Shown here piece by piece: positions 15,328 through 23,206 of a DNA stretch of 27,936 nt; positions within the stretch are counted from its first letter, which is position 1; every line of letters starts with the position of its first letter. Position numbers and translations under genes: made by a program. This DNA is from DASUMF01 sp040510575. Lineage in GTDB: Bacteria > Actinomycetota > Acidimicrobiia > IMCC26256 > DASPTH01. The DNA lies in the NCBI GenBank assembly GCA_040510575.1, contig JBEVIU010000101.1, positions 1 through 27,936 of the forward strand, written 5' to 3'. Under the pieces are notes generated by a model. The model was given only the letters and a program-made list of their open reading frames with translations, made no database searches and was not told where the DNA came from.

Positions 15328-15912
15328 ATGGCGACATCTTGTGCTGCTCTGCTTCGTGAGGCTCGGACCCGAGCCGGGCTTTCTCGTCGCGCTTTGGCGG
15401 TTCGAGCCGGAACTCCGACCTCGACGGTCTCGCGGATCGAAGCGGAGCAGCACGATCCGACGTTGCCGATGCTTGAGCGTCTCCTCGCCGCCGCTGGCGG
15501 CCAGCTGGTCGTTGAGATCCGCTATGGCGACGGGCACCCGACTATGGCTGAGCTCGCAACCGCGGTTGATCGCGACAGCGGACGATTGAAGATCGACTGG
15601 ACCCGTCTCCGCGCCTTCGCCGATTGGGCCGATCGGCACACCGATGAGCTGGCCGATGCGATCGCTTCGCCACCAGCTCGCACTGGCACACCCCTCGACG
15701 CGGTCCTCGCTGCGTTCGCCGAAGAGCTCGCGGCTCGGCATGATCTCGAGCGACCGCGCTGGACGCGTGCGGTTGGGCCGCTTCTCGAGGCGTGGTCACC
15801 ACCCGCGACGCCCCGGATGCACGCCGCGGCTGCCGAGTCGACACCGGACCCGTTCCGGCGACGCAATCTCGTGCTGGCCGACAGCGCGTTGTTCCGTTCG
15901 ACTGCGTTATAG
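15328..15912 (+). CDS. XRE-type helix-turn-helix protein, probable antitoxin
   Basis: A 194-residue protein. Residues 5-60 form an HTH_3 domain: LLREARTRAGLSRRALAVRAG, then STVSRIEAEQHDPTLPMLERLLAAAG. The C-terminal 130 residues are helical with no family I can name. It lies 3 bp upstream of a nucleotidyltransferase gene, the layout of HTH antitoxins paired with AbiEii/MenT-like toxins. It probably represses its own leaderless promoter and neutralises the toxin; both are inferred from context. The ending RRRNLVLADSALFRSTAL may be the toxin-contacting tail. Confidence 0.85.
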   Translation: MATSCAALLREARTRAGLSRRALAVRAGTPTSTVSRIEAEQHDPTLPMLERLLAAAGGQLVVEIRYGDGHPTMAELATAVDRDSGRLKIDWTRLRAFADWADRHTDELADAIASPPARTGTPLDAVLAAFAEELAARHDLERPRWTRAVGPLLEAWSPPATPRMHAAAAESTPDPFRRRNLVLADSALFRSTAL

Positions 15913-15915
15913 GGC

Positions 15916-16452
15916 ATGGCACGCGGGCTGCTCGACGATCGGAGTGAACTCGAAGCACTGTTTGACGAGCTCGCCGATGAGCTTGATCGCCTCGGCGCAT
16001 TCGCTGACGTCGTCATGGTCGGTGGGTCCTGGATGCTCTGGCACTCGCAACGCGCATCGACTCGCGACGTCGACTCGGCTCGCCGCTTCGATGCCGATCT
16101 GAGCGGCGCGGTTGATCGAGTTGGAGCACGACACGACTTACGACCAGGTTGGCTCAACGACGCTGCCGCTCCCTTCTGGCCGACGGGAGCCAGCTACGAC
16201 CGCTGCGAGGTCGTCTACGAACGCAACTCGTTAGTGGTTCGCACACCCGGACCGGAGGTCATCTTCGTGATGAAGTTGTACCGAGCTGATCCTCAGGACC
16301 GAGAAGATCTCGTCAATCTCTGGCCGCTCTGTTCCTTCGCGAGTCCTGCGGAAGCCATGGACACGTTCATGAGCGCGTATCCGCACGCGCCGGACGACGA
16401 GTACCTAGGTGACTACATCGCCAACGTCGCTCGCGACGCGCGCTCGGAGTAG
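15916..16452 (+). CDS. Nucleotidyltransferase-fold protein (DUF6036/AbiEii-like), probable toxin
   Basis: A 178-residue protein with the minimal nucleotidyltransferase signature: MVGGSWMLW (Gly36-Gly37-Ser38), then STRDVDSARRF with Asp51 and Asp53 as metal ligands. A later VIFVMKLYRADPQDREDLVNL has Lys120 and Asp128/Asp131, the K-and-D pattern of AbiEii and DUF6036 proteins. Toxins of this kind transfer nucleotides to tRNA or protein targets. Start ATG at 15916, 3 bp after the HTH gene stop, implies coupled translation. Whether it is active cannot be read, but all visible motifs are intact. Confidence 0.85.
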   Translation: MARGLLDDRSELEALFDELADELDRLGAFADVVMVGGSWMLWHSQRASTRDVDSARRFDADLSGAVDRVGARHDLRPGWLNDAAAPFWPTGASYDRCEVVYERNSLVVRTPGPEVIFVMKLYRADPQDREDLVNLWPLCSFASPAEAMDTFMSAYPHAPDDEYLGDYIANVARDARSE

Positions 16453-16762
16453 CACCCCAACCCACCAGAAATGTTGATCCGGTGTCCCAGCCTCGAGCCG
16501 AACGATCCATCACTGGCGTCCCCGCCATCCACATTCGCGCCGCTCACGCCGGCTCACGAACGGTGACCGATGGAGGAGATCTGAACGATCCTCACGGACC
16601 GCATCTACGCCACCGGCTTAATCGAAAGGGCACGTCACGGACCGAGCCGCACGCGGCAGACACTCAACAGGAGGCTGCCGCACCGCCTACGCCGGCCGGC
16701 TCGCGCATTAGCACGGCGTTAGCAATTCACCGCCAGAACGCGTCCAGGACGTCCATTGCGTG
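16453..16762. other. Intergenic stretch, no gene supported
   Basis: 310 bp between the nucleotidyltransferase gene and the tRNA. One plus-strand frame (LTDRIYATGLIERARHG and following) ends at a TAG within the GTTAGC repeat and another overlaps the tRNA; neither has family character or a ribosome site I trust. The only clear structure is the direct repeat at 16708-16726. Confidence 0.5.
16708..16726. repeat. GTTAGC-type direct repeat, right copy
   Basis: TTAGCACGGCGTTAGCAAT, two TTAGCA units 11 bp apart, 36 bp from the 3' end of the intact tRNA-Leu. It matches the copy at 12782-12800 at about 14 of the first 17 positions, with the same spacing and orientation. Confidence 0.5.
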
Positions 16763-16846
16763 TGCCCGGGGAGGGATTCGAACCCCCACGTCCGTAGAGG
16801 ACCAGCGGGTTTAAGCCGCCTGCGTCTACCGTTCCGCCACCCGGGC
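16763..16846 (-). tRNA. trnL: tRNA-Leu (anticodon UAA)
   Basis: A complete 84-nt type II tRNA. The acceptor strands GCCCGGG (16840-16846) and CCCGGGC (16764-16770) pair fully and A at 16763 is the discriminator. The anticodon stem GGCGG/CCGCT encloses the loop CTTAAAC, giving anticodon UAA for UUA/UUG. A long variable arm (GTCCTCTACGGAC) and the T loop TTCGAAT are present. CCA is not encoded. It follows a minus-strand hypothetical gene by 17 bp. Its 3' side faces the accessory region with the two tRNA-Leu 3' fragments, so it is the likely integration site. Confidence 0.97.
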
Positions 16847-16863
16847 CTGGGTTGCGGCGGAGG

Positions 16864-17244
16864 CTACGCGGCGCGGGCCTCGGGCTGTGCCGCAACCGGC
16901 TCAGGAGCAGCGGGCTGCACAGTGGGGACGGAGTCGTCGGCGGCGGCGAGGAGCGCGGGCCTCAGGCGCTCGGCGTCGGTCGGGGTGAGCTGGTTCGCCA
17001 CCAGCACGCCCTCGACCATGTCGTCGACCACGGCGGCGAACTCCCGGTCACGCAGGCGGACCGACACGACGGTGCCGCCCGGATAGCGCCGGATGGTGCG
17101 GGTGACGCCTGCGGTGCGCGGCGGGCAGCGGAACGCCGGGACGGCGAGGCCGTGGGCGTGCGCGGCCGCGCCCAGCCGCCGAGCGACCTCGGCGAACCTG
17201 ATCGTCGGAACCGTCGAACCGTGCGTGGATCGGGGAATCTCCAT
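16864..17244 (-). CDS. Conserved-looking hypothetical protein
   Basis: A 126-residue soluble protein. Residues 10-85 look folded (PTIRFAEVARRLGAAAHAHG, TRTIRRYPGGTVVSVRLRDRE, FAAVVDDMVEGVLVANQL) and the end is an Ala/Pro/Glu-rich tail. No motif known to me. ATG at 17244 is chosen; a longer reading from 17274 adds MSHPGARVTG. It precedes tRNA-Leu by 17 bp on the same strand and may share its transcript. It is divergent from the acyltransferase gene. Confidence 0.65.
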   Translation of the reverse strand: MEIPRSTHGSTVPTIRFAEVARRLGAAAHAHGLAVPAFRCPPRTAGVTRTIRRYPGGTVVSVRLRDREFAAVVDDMVEGVLVANQLTPTDAERLRPALLAAADDSVPTVQPAAPEPVAAQPEARAA

Positions 17245-17329
17245 CCCTGTCACTCTCGCGCCCGGGTGTGACACTCATCCAGCGCAGCCGACCGGGCTTG
17301 CATCCGAAGGTCGCACCGGGTTGGCTGGG

Positions 17330-18280
17330 GTGGTGACCGCCGCCGACCCGCCGCTGCGCATCGTTCCCGACCCCGACCAAGACCCCGACCAAGACCCCGA
17401 CCAAGACCTCGACCAAGACCTCGACCAGGACCTCGACCAGGGGCTCGAGCCGGTGCACGCGTCGAGGCCGGTGCTCGACCCCGCCGACGACCTCGACCCG
17501 GCCGACGTCGACGGCTGGGGCCGCAGCGCTCGCGTACGCGAGATCGCCCGCAGGTTGTATGACCCGGTCTACCGCCACTGGCTCCGGGTCGAGTGGGAGG
17601 GCATGGAGCACATCCCACTCGAAGGCGGCGCGCTGTTGGTCGCCAACCATGGCGGCGCCATCCCGTCGGACGCACCGTCGGTGATGCACGGCATCGAACG
17701 CGAGCTGTTGCGCCCGGTGTACGGCCTGGCCGAGAACCTGTTCCGGTCGTTGCCCGTGATCGGCACGCTGTGGTCACGCGCCGGCGGGGTTCCCGCCCAC
17801 CCCGACAACGCGTTCCGGCTGCTCCACGACGAGCAGCAGCTCGTGCTGACGTTCCCGGAGGGCACGAAGGGCACCGGCAAGCACGTGTCACAGCGGTATC
17901 AGCTCCGGCGATTCGGGCGCGGCGGGTTCGTGGAGATCGCGATGCGCGCGGGCGTGCCGATCGTGCCGATGGCGATCATCGGCAACGACGAGACGATGCC
18001 GATCCTCGCGAGCAGCGACCGGCTGGCGAAGCTGTTGCACCTCCCCTACTTCCCGATCACCGCGAACCAGTTCGTGTTCGGGCCCGTGCTGGGGTACGTC
18101 GTGCCGTTGCCCGCGAAGCTGCGCATCAAGGTGCTGCCCCCGATCCACTTCACCGTCCCGCCCGGACGGGAGCGCTACAACCGCGGTGTGGTGATGGACG
18201 AAGCCGAGCGCATCCGCGACATCATCCAGTCGGCGGTGCTCGGGATGCTCGAGACCCGTCGCAGCATCTGGCGCGGGTGA
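17330..18280 (+). CDS. 1-acyl-glycerol-phosphate acyltransferase-like (PlsC family) protein
   Basis: About 316 residues. An acidic N-terminal segment (10-40) is built from Asp-Gln-Asp-Pro/Leu repeats. The acyltransferase domain starts near 85: LLVANHGGAIPSDA (His107, Asp114, the spaced H-D variant of mycobacterial-type enzymes) and TFPEGTKGTGK at 174-184. The family transfers an acyl group to a lysophospholipid or glycerol phosphate at the membrane. The SDR gene follows, overlapping or 14 bp apart, as in the Rv0502/Rv0501 pair. Starts at GTG 17330 or 17333 are equally possible; upstream open frame overlaps the divergent gene. Confidence 0.85.
   Translation: MVTAADPPLRIVPDPDQDPDQDPDQDLDQDLDQDLDQGLEPVHASRPVLDPADDLDPADVDGWGRSARVREIARRLYDPVYRHWLRVEWEGMEHIPLEGGALLVANHGGAIPSDAPSVMHGIERELLRPVYGLAENLFRSLPVIGTLWSRAGGVPAHPDNAFRLLHDEQQLVLTFPEGTKGTGKHVSQRYQLRRFGRGGFVEIAMRAGVPIVPMAIIGNDETMPILASSDRLAKLLHLPYFPITANQFVFGPVLGYVVPLPAKLRIKVLPPIHFTVPPGRERYNRGVVMDEAERIRDIIQSAVLGMLETRRSIWRG
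17371..17442 (+). repeat. Six tandem 12-bp units inside the acyltransferase gene
   Basis: Units of CCCCGACCAAGA: three exact copies, then CCTCGACCAAGA, CCTCGACCAGGA and CCTCGACCAGGG. Each encodes four residues (PDQD or LDQD). The array keeps the frame, so changes in copy number would lengthen or shorten the acidic N-terminal segment without disrupting the enzyme. Confidence 0.95.
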
Positions 18281-18294
18281 ACGGCAGAACGGGC

Positions 18295-19317
18295 ATGCGT
18301 GTGCTCGTCACCGGACTCGGCACGTTCTGGGGGAGCCGGCTCGCGCAGCAGCTCGAAGCCGACCCGAACGTCGAGCTCGTGGTGGGTGTCGACACACGCG
18401 AGCCGCAGTTGCCGCTCGAGCGGACCGAGTTCGTGCAAGCCGACTCCAGCTATGGCGTCTTGCACCGCATCGTGCACGCGACCGCCGTCGACACGGTGAT
18501 CCACACGCACCTCGAGGTCGACAGCACGCGCACGAGCGCCCGCCGGCTGCACGAGGTCAACGTGATCGGCACCACGAACCTGTTGGCGGCCGCCGGGGCC
18601 GAAGGCAGCTCGGTGCGCAAGGTGGTGCTCAAGACGTCGACGTTGATCTACGGCGCCGCCGCGGCCGACCCCTACTTCTTCCGCGAGGATGCCCACCGCA
18701 CGAAGGCGGCGAGCACGCCGGTCGAGCGGTCGCTGGTGGAGATCTCCGACCTCGTGCGCGACTTCACCGTCGACAACCCGCAGGTCGTCGTGAGTGAGCT
18801 GCGGTTCGCCAACGTGCTGGGCAACGACGTGTCGACGGTGTTCTCGCGGATGTTGCGCATGGGTGCGGTGCCGGAAGTGCTGGGCTTCGATCCGCGCTTG
18901 CAGTTCGTGCACCAGGACGACGTCACGGCGGCGCTCGCATTCGCGGCGCGCCACCACGTGCCCGGGACCTTCAACGTGGCGGGCCCCGATGTCACCACGT
19001 GGAGTGGGGTGTGCCGCGCGGTCGGGCGACGTCGGGTCGCGATGCCCCCGGTGCTCACGGGTCCTGCAGCAGTGCCGCTGCGCCTGGCGCGGGTCGTCGA
19101 CATCCCGCAGGAGGTGCTGGCACTGCTCCGCTTCGGTCGGGGCGTCGACACGACACGGTTCCGCCAGGCCGGCTTCGAGTACGAGTACGACACACCCGCA
19201 GCGGTCGACGCGTTCGCCCGCACGACGCGACGCGAGCGAGTCGTCGGGCGCACACCGCCGTACCGCTACTCGCCCGCGCTCGAGAACTTCTTCCGCCACT
19301 CACGCGCCGTCAGGTGA
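18295..19317 (+). CDS. NAD-dependent epimerase/dehydratase-family (SDR) protein lacking the YxxxK dyad
   Basis: A 340-residue extended SDR. The N-terminal MRVLVTGLGTFWGSRLAQ has the cofactor glycine pattern and NVIGTTNLLAAA the typical helix. After STLIYG (115-120), the place expected to carry Tyr-x-x-x-Lys reads PVERSLVE, with Val143 and Leu147 at those sites, so ordinary SDR chemistry is unlikely. The middle (VVSELRFANVLG) and LQFVHQDDVTAAL fit the family. It pairs with the upstream acyltransferase as Rv0501/Rv0502 do in mycobacteria. ATG at 18295 is chosen; GTG at 18277 would overlap the upstream stop as GTGA. It overlaps the convergent GNAT gene by 8 bp. Confidence 0.85.
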   Translation: MRVLVTGLGTFWGSRLAQQLEADPNVELVVGVDTREPQLPLERTEFVQADSSYGVLHRIVHATAVDTVIHTHLEVDSTRTSARRLHEVNVIGTTNLLAAAGAEGSSVRKVVLKTSTLIYGAAAADPYFFREDAHRTKAASTPVERSLVEISDLVRDFTVDNPQVVVSELRFANVLGNDVSTVFSRMLRMGAVPEVLGFDPRLQFVHQDDVTAALAFAARHHVPGTFNVAGPDVTTWSGVCRAVGRRRVAMPPVLTGPAAVPLRLARVVDIPQEVLALLRFGRGVDTTRFRQAGFEYEYDTPAAVDAFARTTRRERVVGRTPPYRYSPALENFFRHSRAVR

Positions 19318-19918
19318 GGAACGTGGCCTCGAGGTCGTCGCGGCGCTCGAGCCAGTCCTCGTAGGTGATGGCGTACCGGACGTGGTCTTCCCACACACCC
19401 CGGATCTGGAGGAACTTCTCGGCCACGCCCTCGTCGCGGAGCCCGAGCTTGTCGGCCACGCGCCGGCTCTTGGAATTGCGCGGCACGATCGCCGCCTCCA
19501 TCCGGTGCAGTCCGAGCGTGTCGAACCCGTAGCGGATCGCGAGCGCCACCCCTTCGGGCACATAGCCATGGCCCGCGTACGCCTCGTCGATCCAGTATCC
19601 GATGTAGCTCGACTGGAACGGACCGCGGAGCACGCTGCCGAGGCTCACCTCGCCGGCGAACGTGCCGTCGAGCAGGAACAGCCCGTAGCCGTACGCGGTG
19701 TCGAACTGACGCTGGCGCTCCCACGCGCCACACCGCGCGCGGAACGCGTCGCGATCAGCGACCGGGTCGGGCGACCCAGGGTCGGGCAGCGGCTCCCATT
19801 GCTCCAGCCACTCACGGCTGCGGATGCGCACTTCGCGCCAGGGCGCGTGGTCACCGACCTCGAGCGGGCGAAGCAGGACGCGGGGCCCGACGAGTGATGA
19901 CTCGCGACGCGTGCGCAT
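19310..19918 (-). CDS. GNAT N-acetyltransferase (RimJ/RimL-like)
   Basis: A 202-residue GNAT of the type that acetylates protein or small-molecule amines with acetyl-CoA. Motif A is IGYWIDEAYAGHGYVPEGVALAIRYGF with the AGHGY pyrophosphate loop, followed by LGLHRMEAAIVPRNSKSRRVADKLGL, the RimJ/RimL hallmark (N-x-x-S at the cofactor). The start ATG at 19918 is used; GTGGGGCCC-type alternatives lie 10 codons in. The open frame upstream to 20977 is the shadow of orn. It converges on the SDR gene with an 8-bp overlap. Confidence 0.9.
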   Translation of the reverse strand: MRTRRESSLVGPRVLLRPLEVGDHAPWREVRIRSREWLEQWEPLPDPGSPDPVADRDAFRARCGAWERQRQFDTAYGYGLFLLDGTFAGEVSLGSVLRGPFQSSYIGYWIDEAYAGHGYVPEGVALAIRYGFDTLGLHRMEAAIVPRNSKSRRVADKLGLRDEGVAEKFLQIRGVWEDHVRYAITYEDWLERRDDLEATFLT

Positions 19919-20032
19919 GGGTCGGCATCCTGGCACGACGTGTCGCTGCTGCGCCAAGAGTGCAGCGACGAGCGCACGGGCGCTCCGGCGCCGAAGGATG
20001 GCGGCGCGCGTCTCGTTGTTAGGGTGACGGCG

Positions 20033-20635
20033 ATGACCGACACAGGTGCTCCGGCCGTCGAGCCTGCGGGCGCCGGGCTTCCCGCCGACGACGACCGACT
20101 CGTGTGGCTCGACCTCGAGATGACCGGCCTCGACGTGCGGCGCCACGTGATCGTCGAGATCGCAGCACTCGTCACCGATGGGGGGCTCGAGCCCCTCGAC
20201 GAGGGCATCGACCTCGTCGTGCACCAACCGCCCCAGGCGCTCGCCGAGATGGACGACTTCGTGCGCGCAATGCACACGCGCTCCGCGCTGTTGCCGGAGA
20301 TCGAAGCCTCGACGCTCTCGCTCGACGCCGCAGGCGCGCAGGTGCTCGACTACGTGCGTCGGCACGTGCCGAGCGCGGGCAAGGCTCCGATGTGCGGCAA
20401 CTCCATCGGCGTCGACCGACGTTTCCTCGATCATCAGCTGCCCGAGCTCGACGCGTACCTGCACTACCGCAGCATCGACGTCTCGAGCTTGAAGGAGCTG
20501 TGCCGACGCTGGTACCCCGCGGTGTACAAGCAGCGCCCGGGCAAGGCCGAAGCGCACCGGGCACTCGCCGACGTGCGCGAGTCGATCGCCGAGCTGCGCT
20601 TCTACCGCGAGCACCTGCTCATACCGTCGCCCTGA
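20033..20635 (+). CDS. orn: Oligoribonuclease
   Basis: A 200-residue DEDDh 3'-5' exonuclease that degrades 2-5 nt RNA (and pGpG) to mononucleotides. WLDLEMTGLD gives Asp27 and Glu29, GVDRRFLDHQLPELD gives Asp128, and AHRALADVRESI gives His175 and Asp180, the full set. An N-terminal tail of about 20 residues precedes the domain. ATG at 20033 has AGGG about 10 nt upstream. It ends 7 bp from a convergent aminotransferase. Confidence 0.95.
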   Translation: MTDTGAPAVEPAGAGLPADDDRLVWLDLEMTGLDVRRHVIVEIAALVTDGGLEPLDEGIDLVVHQPPQALAEMDDFVRAMHTRSALLPEIEASTLSLDAAGAQVLDYVRRHVPSAGKAPMCGNSIGVDRRFLDHQLPELDAYLHYRSIDVSSLKELCRRWYPAVYKQRPGKAEAHRALADVRESIAELRFYREHLLIPSP

Positions 20636-20642
20636 GCGATGG

Positions 20643-21746
20643 TCAGAGGAGCTCGCGGAGGGCGCCGAGCAGGGTGGTGACGGAGCGCTCGCGAGCGGTG
20701 TGACCCATGAGCCCGATGCGCCAGGCCTTGCCGGCGAACTGGCCGAGACCTCCGCCCACCTCGATGCCGTAGGTCTCGAGCAGCGCCTTGCGCAGTGACG
20801 CGTCCTCGGCGCCGTCGGGGAGCCACGCCGTGGTGAGCTCGGGAAGACGGTGGCCCTCGGCCACGACGAGACGGAAGCCGAGCTCGGGGAGCTCGCGCTG
20901 GAGACGCTCGCCGACCGCGCGGTGGCGCGCCCACGCTGCTTCGAGCCCCTCGTCGAGCACGGCGCCGAGCGCGGCATGAAGCGCGTTGATCATCGCGATC
21001 GGTGCGGTGTGGTGGTAGACGCGCGCCGCGCCCGACACGTAGCTCGCGATCAGCGAGAGGTCGAGATACCACGACTGCACTGGAGTGCTGCGTGTCTGCA
21101 GCCGATCGACGGCGCGCTCGGACAACGTGACCGGCGACAGGCCCGGGGGAACGCCGAGGCACTTCTGCGTGCCGGAATAGCTGGCGTCGACGCCCCATCC
21201 GTCGATCTCGACGGGGATGCCCGCGAGGGAGGTGACGGTGTCGACGAGCAGTAGCGTGTCGGTGTCGCGCAACGCGGCCAGGGGGGCGATGTCGTTCTCG
21301 ACCCCCGTCGACGTCTCCGCGTGCACCACCGCGACGACGCGCGCCGAAGGGTTGTCGCGTTGGGCGTCGAGCAGGAGCTGCGGATCGAGCGGGGTGCCCC
21401 ACTCGGCCTCGATGCGCACCACCTCCGCCCCGCAGCGACGGACGACCTCGCACATGCGGTCGCCGAACACGCCGTTCGCGCCCACGATCGCGGTGTCACC
21501 CGGTTCGAGCAGGTTGACGAAGCACGCTTCCATGCCCGCCGACCCGGTGCCGCTGATCGGCAACGTCAACTGGTTGTCGGTGCGGAACACGGTGCGCAGA
21601 CGCGCCATCGTGTCGTCGAGCAGCTCGAGGAACTCCGGATCCATGTGACCGAGGAGCGGTCGCGTGAACGCCGCCACCGCCTCCGGATACGGGTTCGACG
21701 GGCCGGGGCCCATGAGCAGACGGTCGGTGATCGCCACGGCGGGCAC
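20643..21746 (-). CDS. PLP-dependent class V aminotransferase (alanine-glyoxylate/serine-pyruvate type)
   Basis: A 367-residue fold type I enzyme. GPGPSNPYPEAV at 13-24 is the family start, SGTGSAGMEA binds the phosphate, VVHAETSTGV and LLVDTVTSLAG (Asp169) hold the pyridine ring, and SGTQKCLGVPPGLSP contains Lys195 for the Schiff base. It moves amino groups between alanine or serine and glyoxylate or pyruvate; the exact pair is not determined. The GTG at 21746 lacks a clear Shine-Dalgarno; a GTG three codons downstream is possible. Confidence 0.92.
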   Translation of the reverse strand: MPAVAITDRLLMGPGPSNPYPEAVAAFTRPLLGHMDPEFLELLDDTMARLRTVFRTDNQLTLPISGTGSAGMEACFVNLLEPGDTAIVGANGVFGDRMCEVVRRCGAEVVRIEAEWGTPLDPQLLLDAQRDNPSARVVAVVHAETSTGVENDIAPLAALRDTDTLLLVDTVTSLAGIPVEIDGWGVDASYSGTQKCLGVPPGLSPVTLSERAVDRLQTRSTPVQSWYLDLSLIASYVSGAARVYHHTAPIAMINALHAALGAVLDEGLEAAWARHRAVGERLQRELPELGFRLVVAEGHRLPELTTAWLPDGAEDASLRKALLETYGIEVGGGLGQFAGKAWRIGLMGHTARERSVTTLLGALRELL

Positions 21747-21777
21747 CGTACCGCACCGGCGTGTGTGACGGGTCGGG

Positions 21778-22143
21778 TCAGTGCGGCACGACGAGCGGGA
21801 ACCAGTGCAGGAGCAACCGGCTCACTTCGGCAGCGACGTCGTCGCCGGCGATCAACCCGCGTGCGACCTCGGCCGCGGCGCGCGCCACGTGCGTGACATC
21901 AGGATCGGGAAGCTCCACACCGTGGGCGACTGCCACTCGCTGCACCACTTGCGCCGCGTCCCACGCGCTCTTGGCTGCCTGGCGCGAACGGTGCGTGTGG
22001 CGCAGCGCGCGATCGATGGCGATGGTGGCGCGCCACGCGTCGACCTCGTCGCCTGCGGTGTCGGCTTCGAGCGAGCGCGCGATGGATCGGATGTCGTCGA
22101 TCGTGAGACGCCCGAGCGCCCGTTCGAAGTCCGTCACAGCCAT
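21778..22143 (-). CDS. Hypothetical protein
   Basis: A 121-residue, mostly helical protein: TDFERALGRLTIDDIRSIARSLE, DEVDAWRATIAIDRALR, then AAAEVARGLIAGDD and an ending LLLHWFPLVVPH. No signal peptide or metal motif. I do not recognise it. ATG at 22143 is chosen over 22242 because the longer N-terminus lacks coding character. It lies 139 bp after ppx on the same strand and 31 bp before the aminotransferase start, so it could belong to either unit. Confidence 0.7.
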   Translation of the reverse strand: MAVTDFERALGRLTIDDIRSIARSLEADTAGDEVDAWRATIAIDRALRHTHRSRQAAKSAWDAAQVVQRVAVAHGVELPDPDVTHVARAAAEVARGLIAGDDVAAEVSRLLLHWFPLVVPH

Positions 22144-22282
22144 GACCGGTATTTTCGTCACATCCGACCAACGAGTTGGGGGATTTCCGAGTTCCCTACG
22201 GTGAATTTCCACGCCGGAAACAATCACCGCAGCGGTGTCCACAGGGCGGGAATGGCTGCACGCCCTGTGACCGCAACGATTG

Positions 22283-23206
22283 TCAGGTCTGGCTGCGCAC
22301 CAAGCCGTCGAGAATGTCGGCTTCCGATACGAGCATCTCGTCGAAGCCGAGCACCCGCATCACCGACACCAAGACGATCGCGCCGCCAACGATCACGTCG
22401 ACGCGTCCCGCTTCGAGCCCAGGGTTGTGAGCGCGCGCGGCCGCCGATTCGGTCGCGAGCGTGCGGAACACGTCTTCGGCTGCGGCGCGCGTCAGGCGGA
22501 AGTGGTGGATCCGTTCGGGGTCGTACTCGGGAAGGCCGAGCTCGATCGCGGCGACGGTCGTGACCGTACCCGCGAGCCCCACGAGTGTCGCGGCGTCGGC
22601 CGCACCGGGGACGACGCGCGGAACGTCGGCGATCATGTCGCGGACCGTCGCGACCGCGTTCGACAACTCCTCCGGCGCGGGAGGATCGGACTCGAGGAAC
22701 TGCTCGGTGACGCGCACACAACCGATGTCGAGCGACACGAGACCGGTGGGCGCGTCGGTGCCGACGACGAGCTCGGTGGAGCCACCACCGATGTCGACGA
22801 CCAAGTAGGGCGCCGGCGCGTCGAGATCGGCGGTCGCGCCGAGGAAGGACAGCTGCGCCTCTTCGTCGCCTGAGATCAGCTCGGGGACGACACCGAGCGC
22901 GTCGAGTGCTGCACCGAAGAAGTCGTCGCGGTTGGACGCGTCGCGCGCAGCACTGGTGGCGGTGGCGCGCAACTGGGTGACGCCCAGGTCGTCGAGCACG
23001 GTGCGGTACTCGCGCAGCACGTCGACAGTGCGCGTGATCGCATCGGGCGCGAGCGCGCGGGTGCGGTCGACACCTTGACCGAGGCGCGTGATGCGCATGC
23101 GTCGGTCGAGCGGTACGAGCTTCGCCTCGCGGCCCGAGCCGTCGACGTCGGCAACGAGCAGACGCACCGAATTGGTGCCGATGTCGATCGCCCCGATCCG
23201 ACTCAT
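22283..23206 (-). CDS. ppx: Exopolyphosphatase / guanosine pentaphosphatase (Ppx/GppA)
   Basis: A 307-residue single-domain-pair Ppx/GppA enzyme, the short actinobacterial form (like Rv1026). It shows the phosphate-1 loop AIDIGTNSVRLLV (6-18), ISGDEEAQLSFLGA with the catalytic Glu near 116, and VVDIGGGSTELVVG (136-149), followed by LAGTVTTVAAIELGL. It releases phosphate from polyphosphate or pppGpp. The start overlaps the DUF501 stop as ATGA. Last of the eno-ftsB-DUF501-ppx unit. Confidence 0.95.
   Translation of the reverse strand: MSRIGAIDIGTNSVRLLVADVDGSGREAKLVPLDRRMRITRLGQGVDRTRALAPDAITRTVDVLREYRTVLDDLGVTQLRATATSAARDASNRDDFFGAALDALGVVPELISGDEEAQLSFLGATADLDAPAPYLVVDIGGGSTELVVGTDAPTGLVSLDIGCVRVTEQFLESDPPAPEELSNAVATVRDMIADVPRVVPGAADAATLVGLAGTVTTVAAIELGLPEYDPERIHHFRLTRAAAEDVFRTLATESAAARAHNPGLEAGRVDVIVGGAIVLVSVMRVLGFDEMLVSEADILDGLVRSQT

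Noticed and set aside
19919..20977. Upstream extension of the GNAT frame to 555 residues
   Set aside because: It runs antisense to orn and the end of the aminotransferase gene; the GNAT fold starts after 19918.
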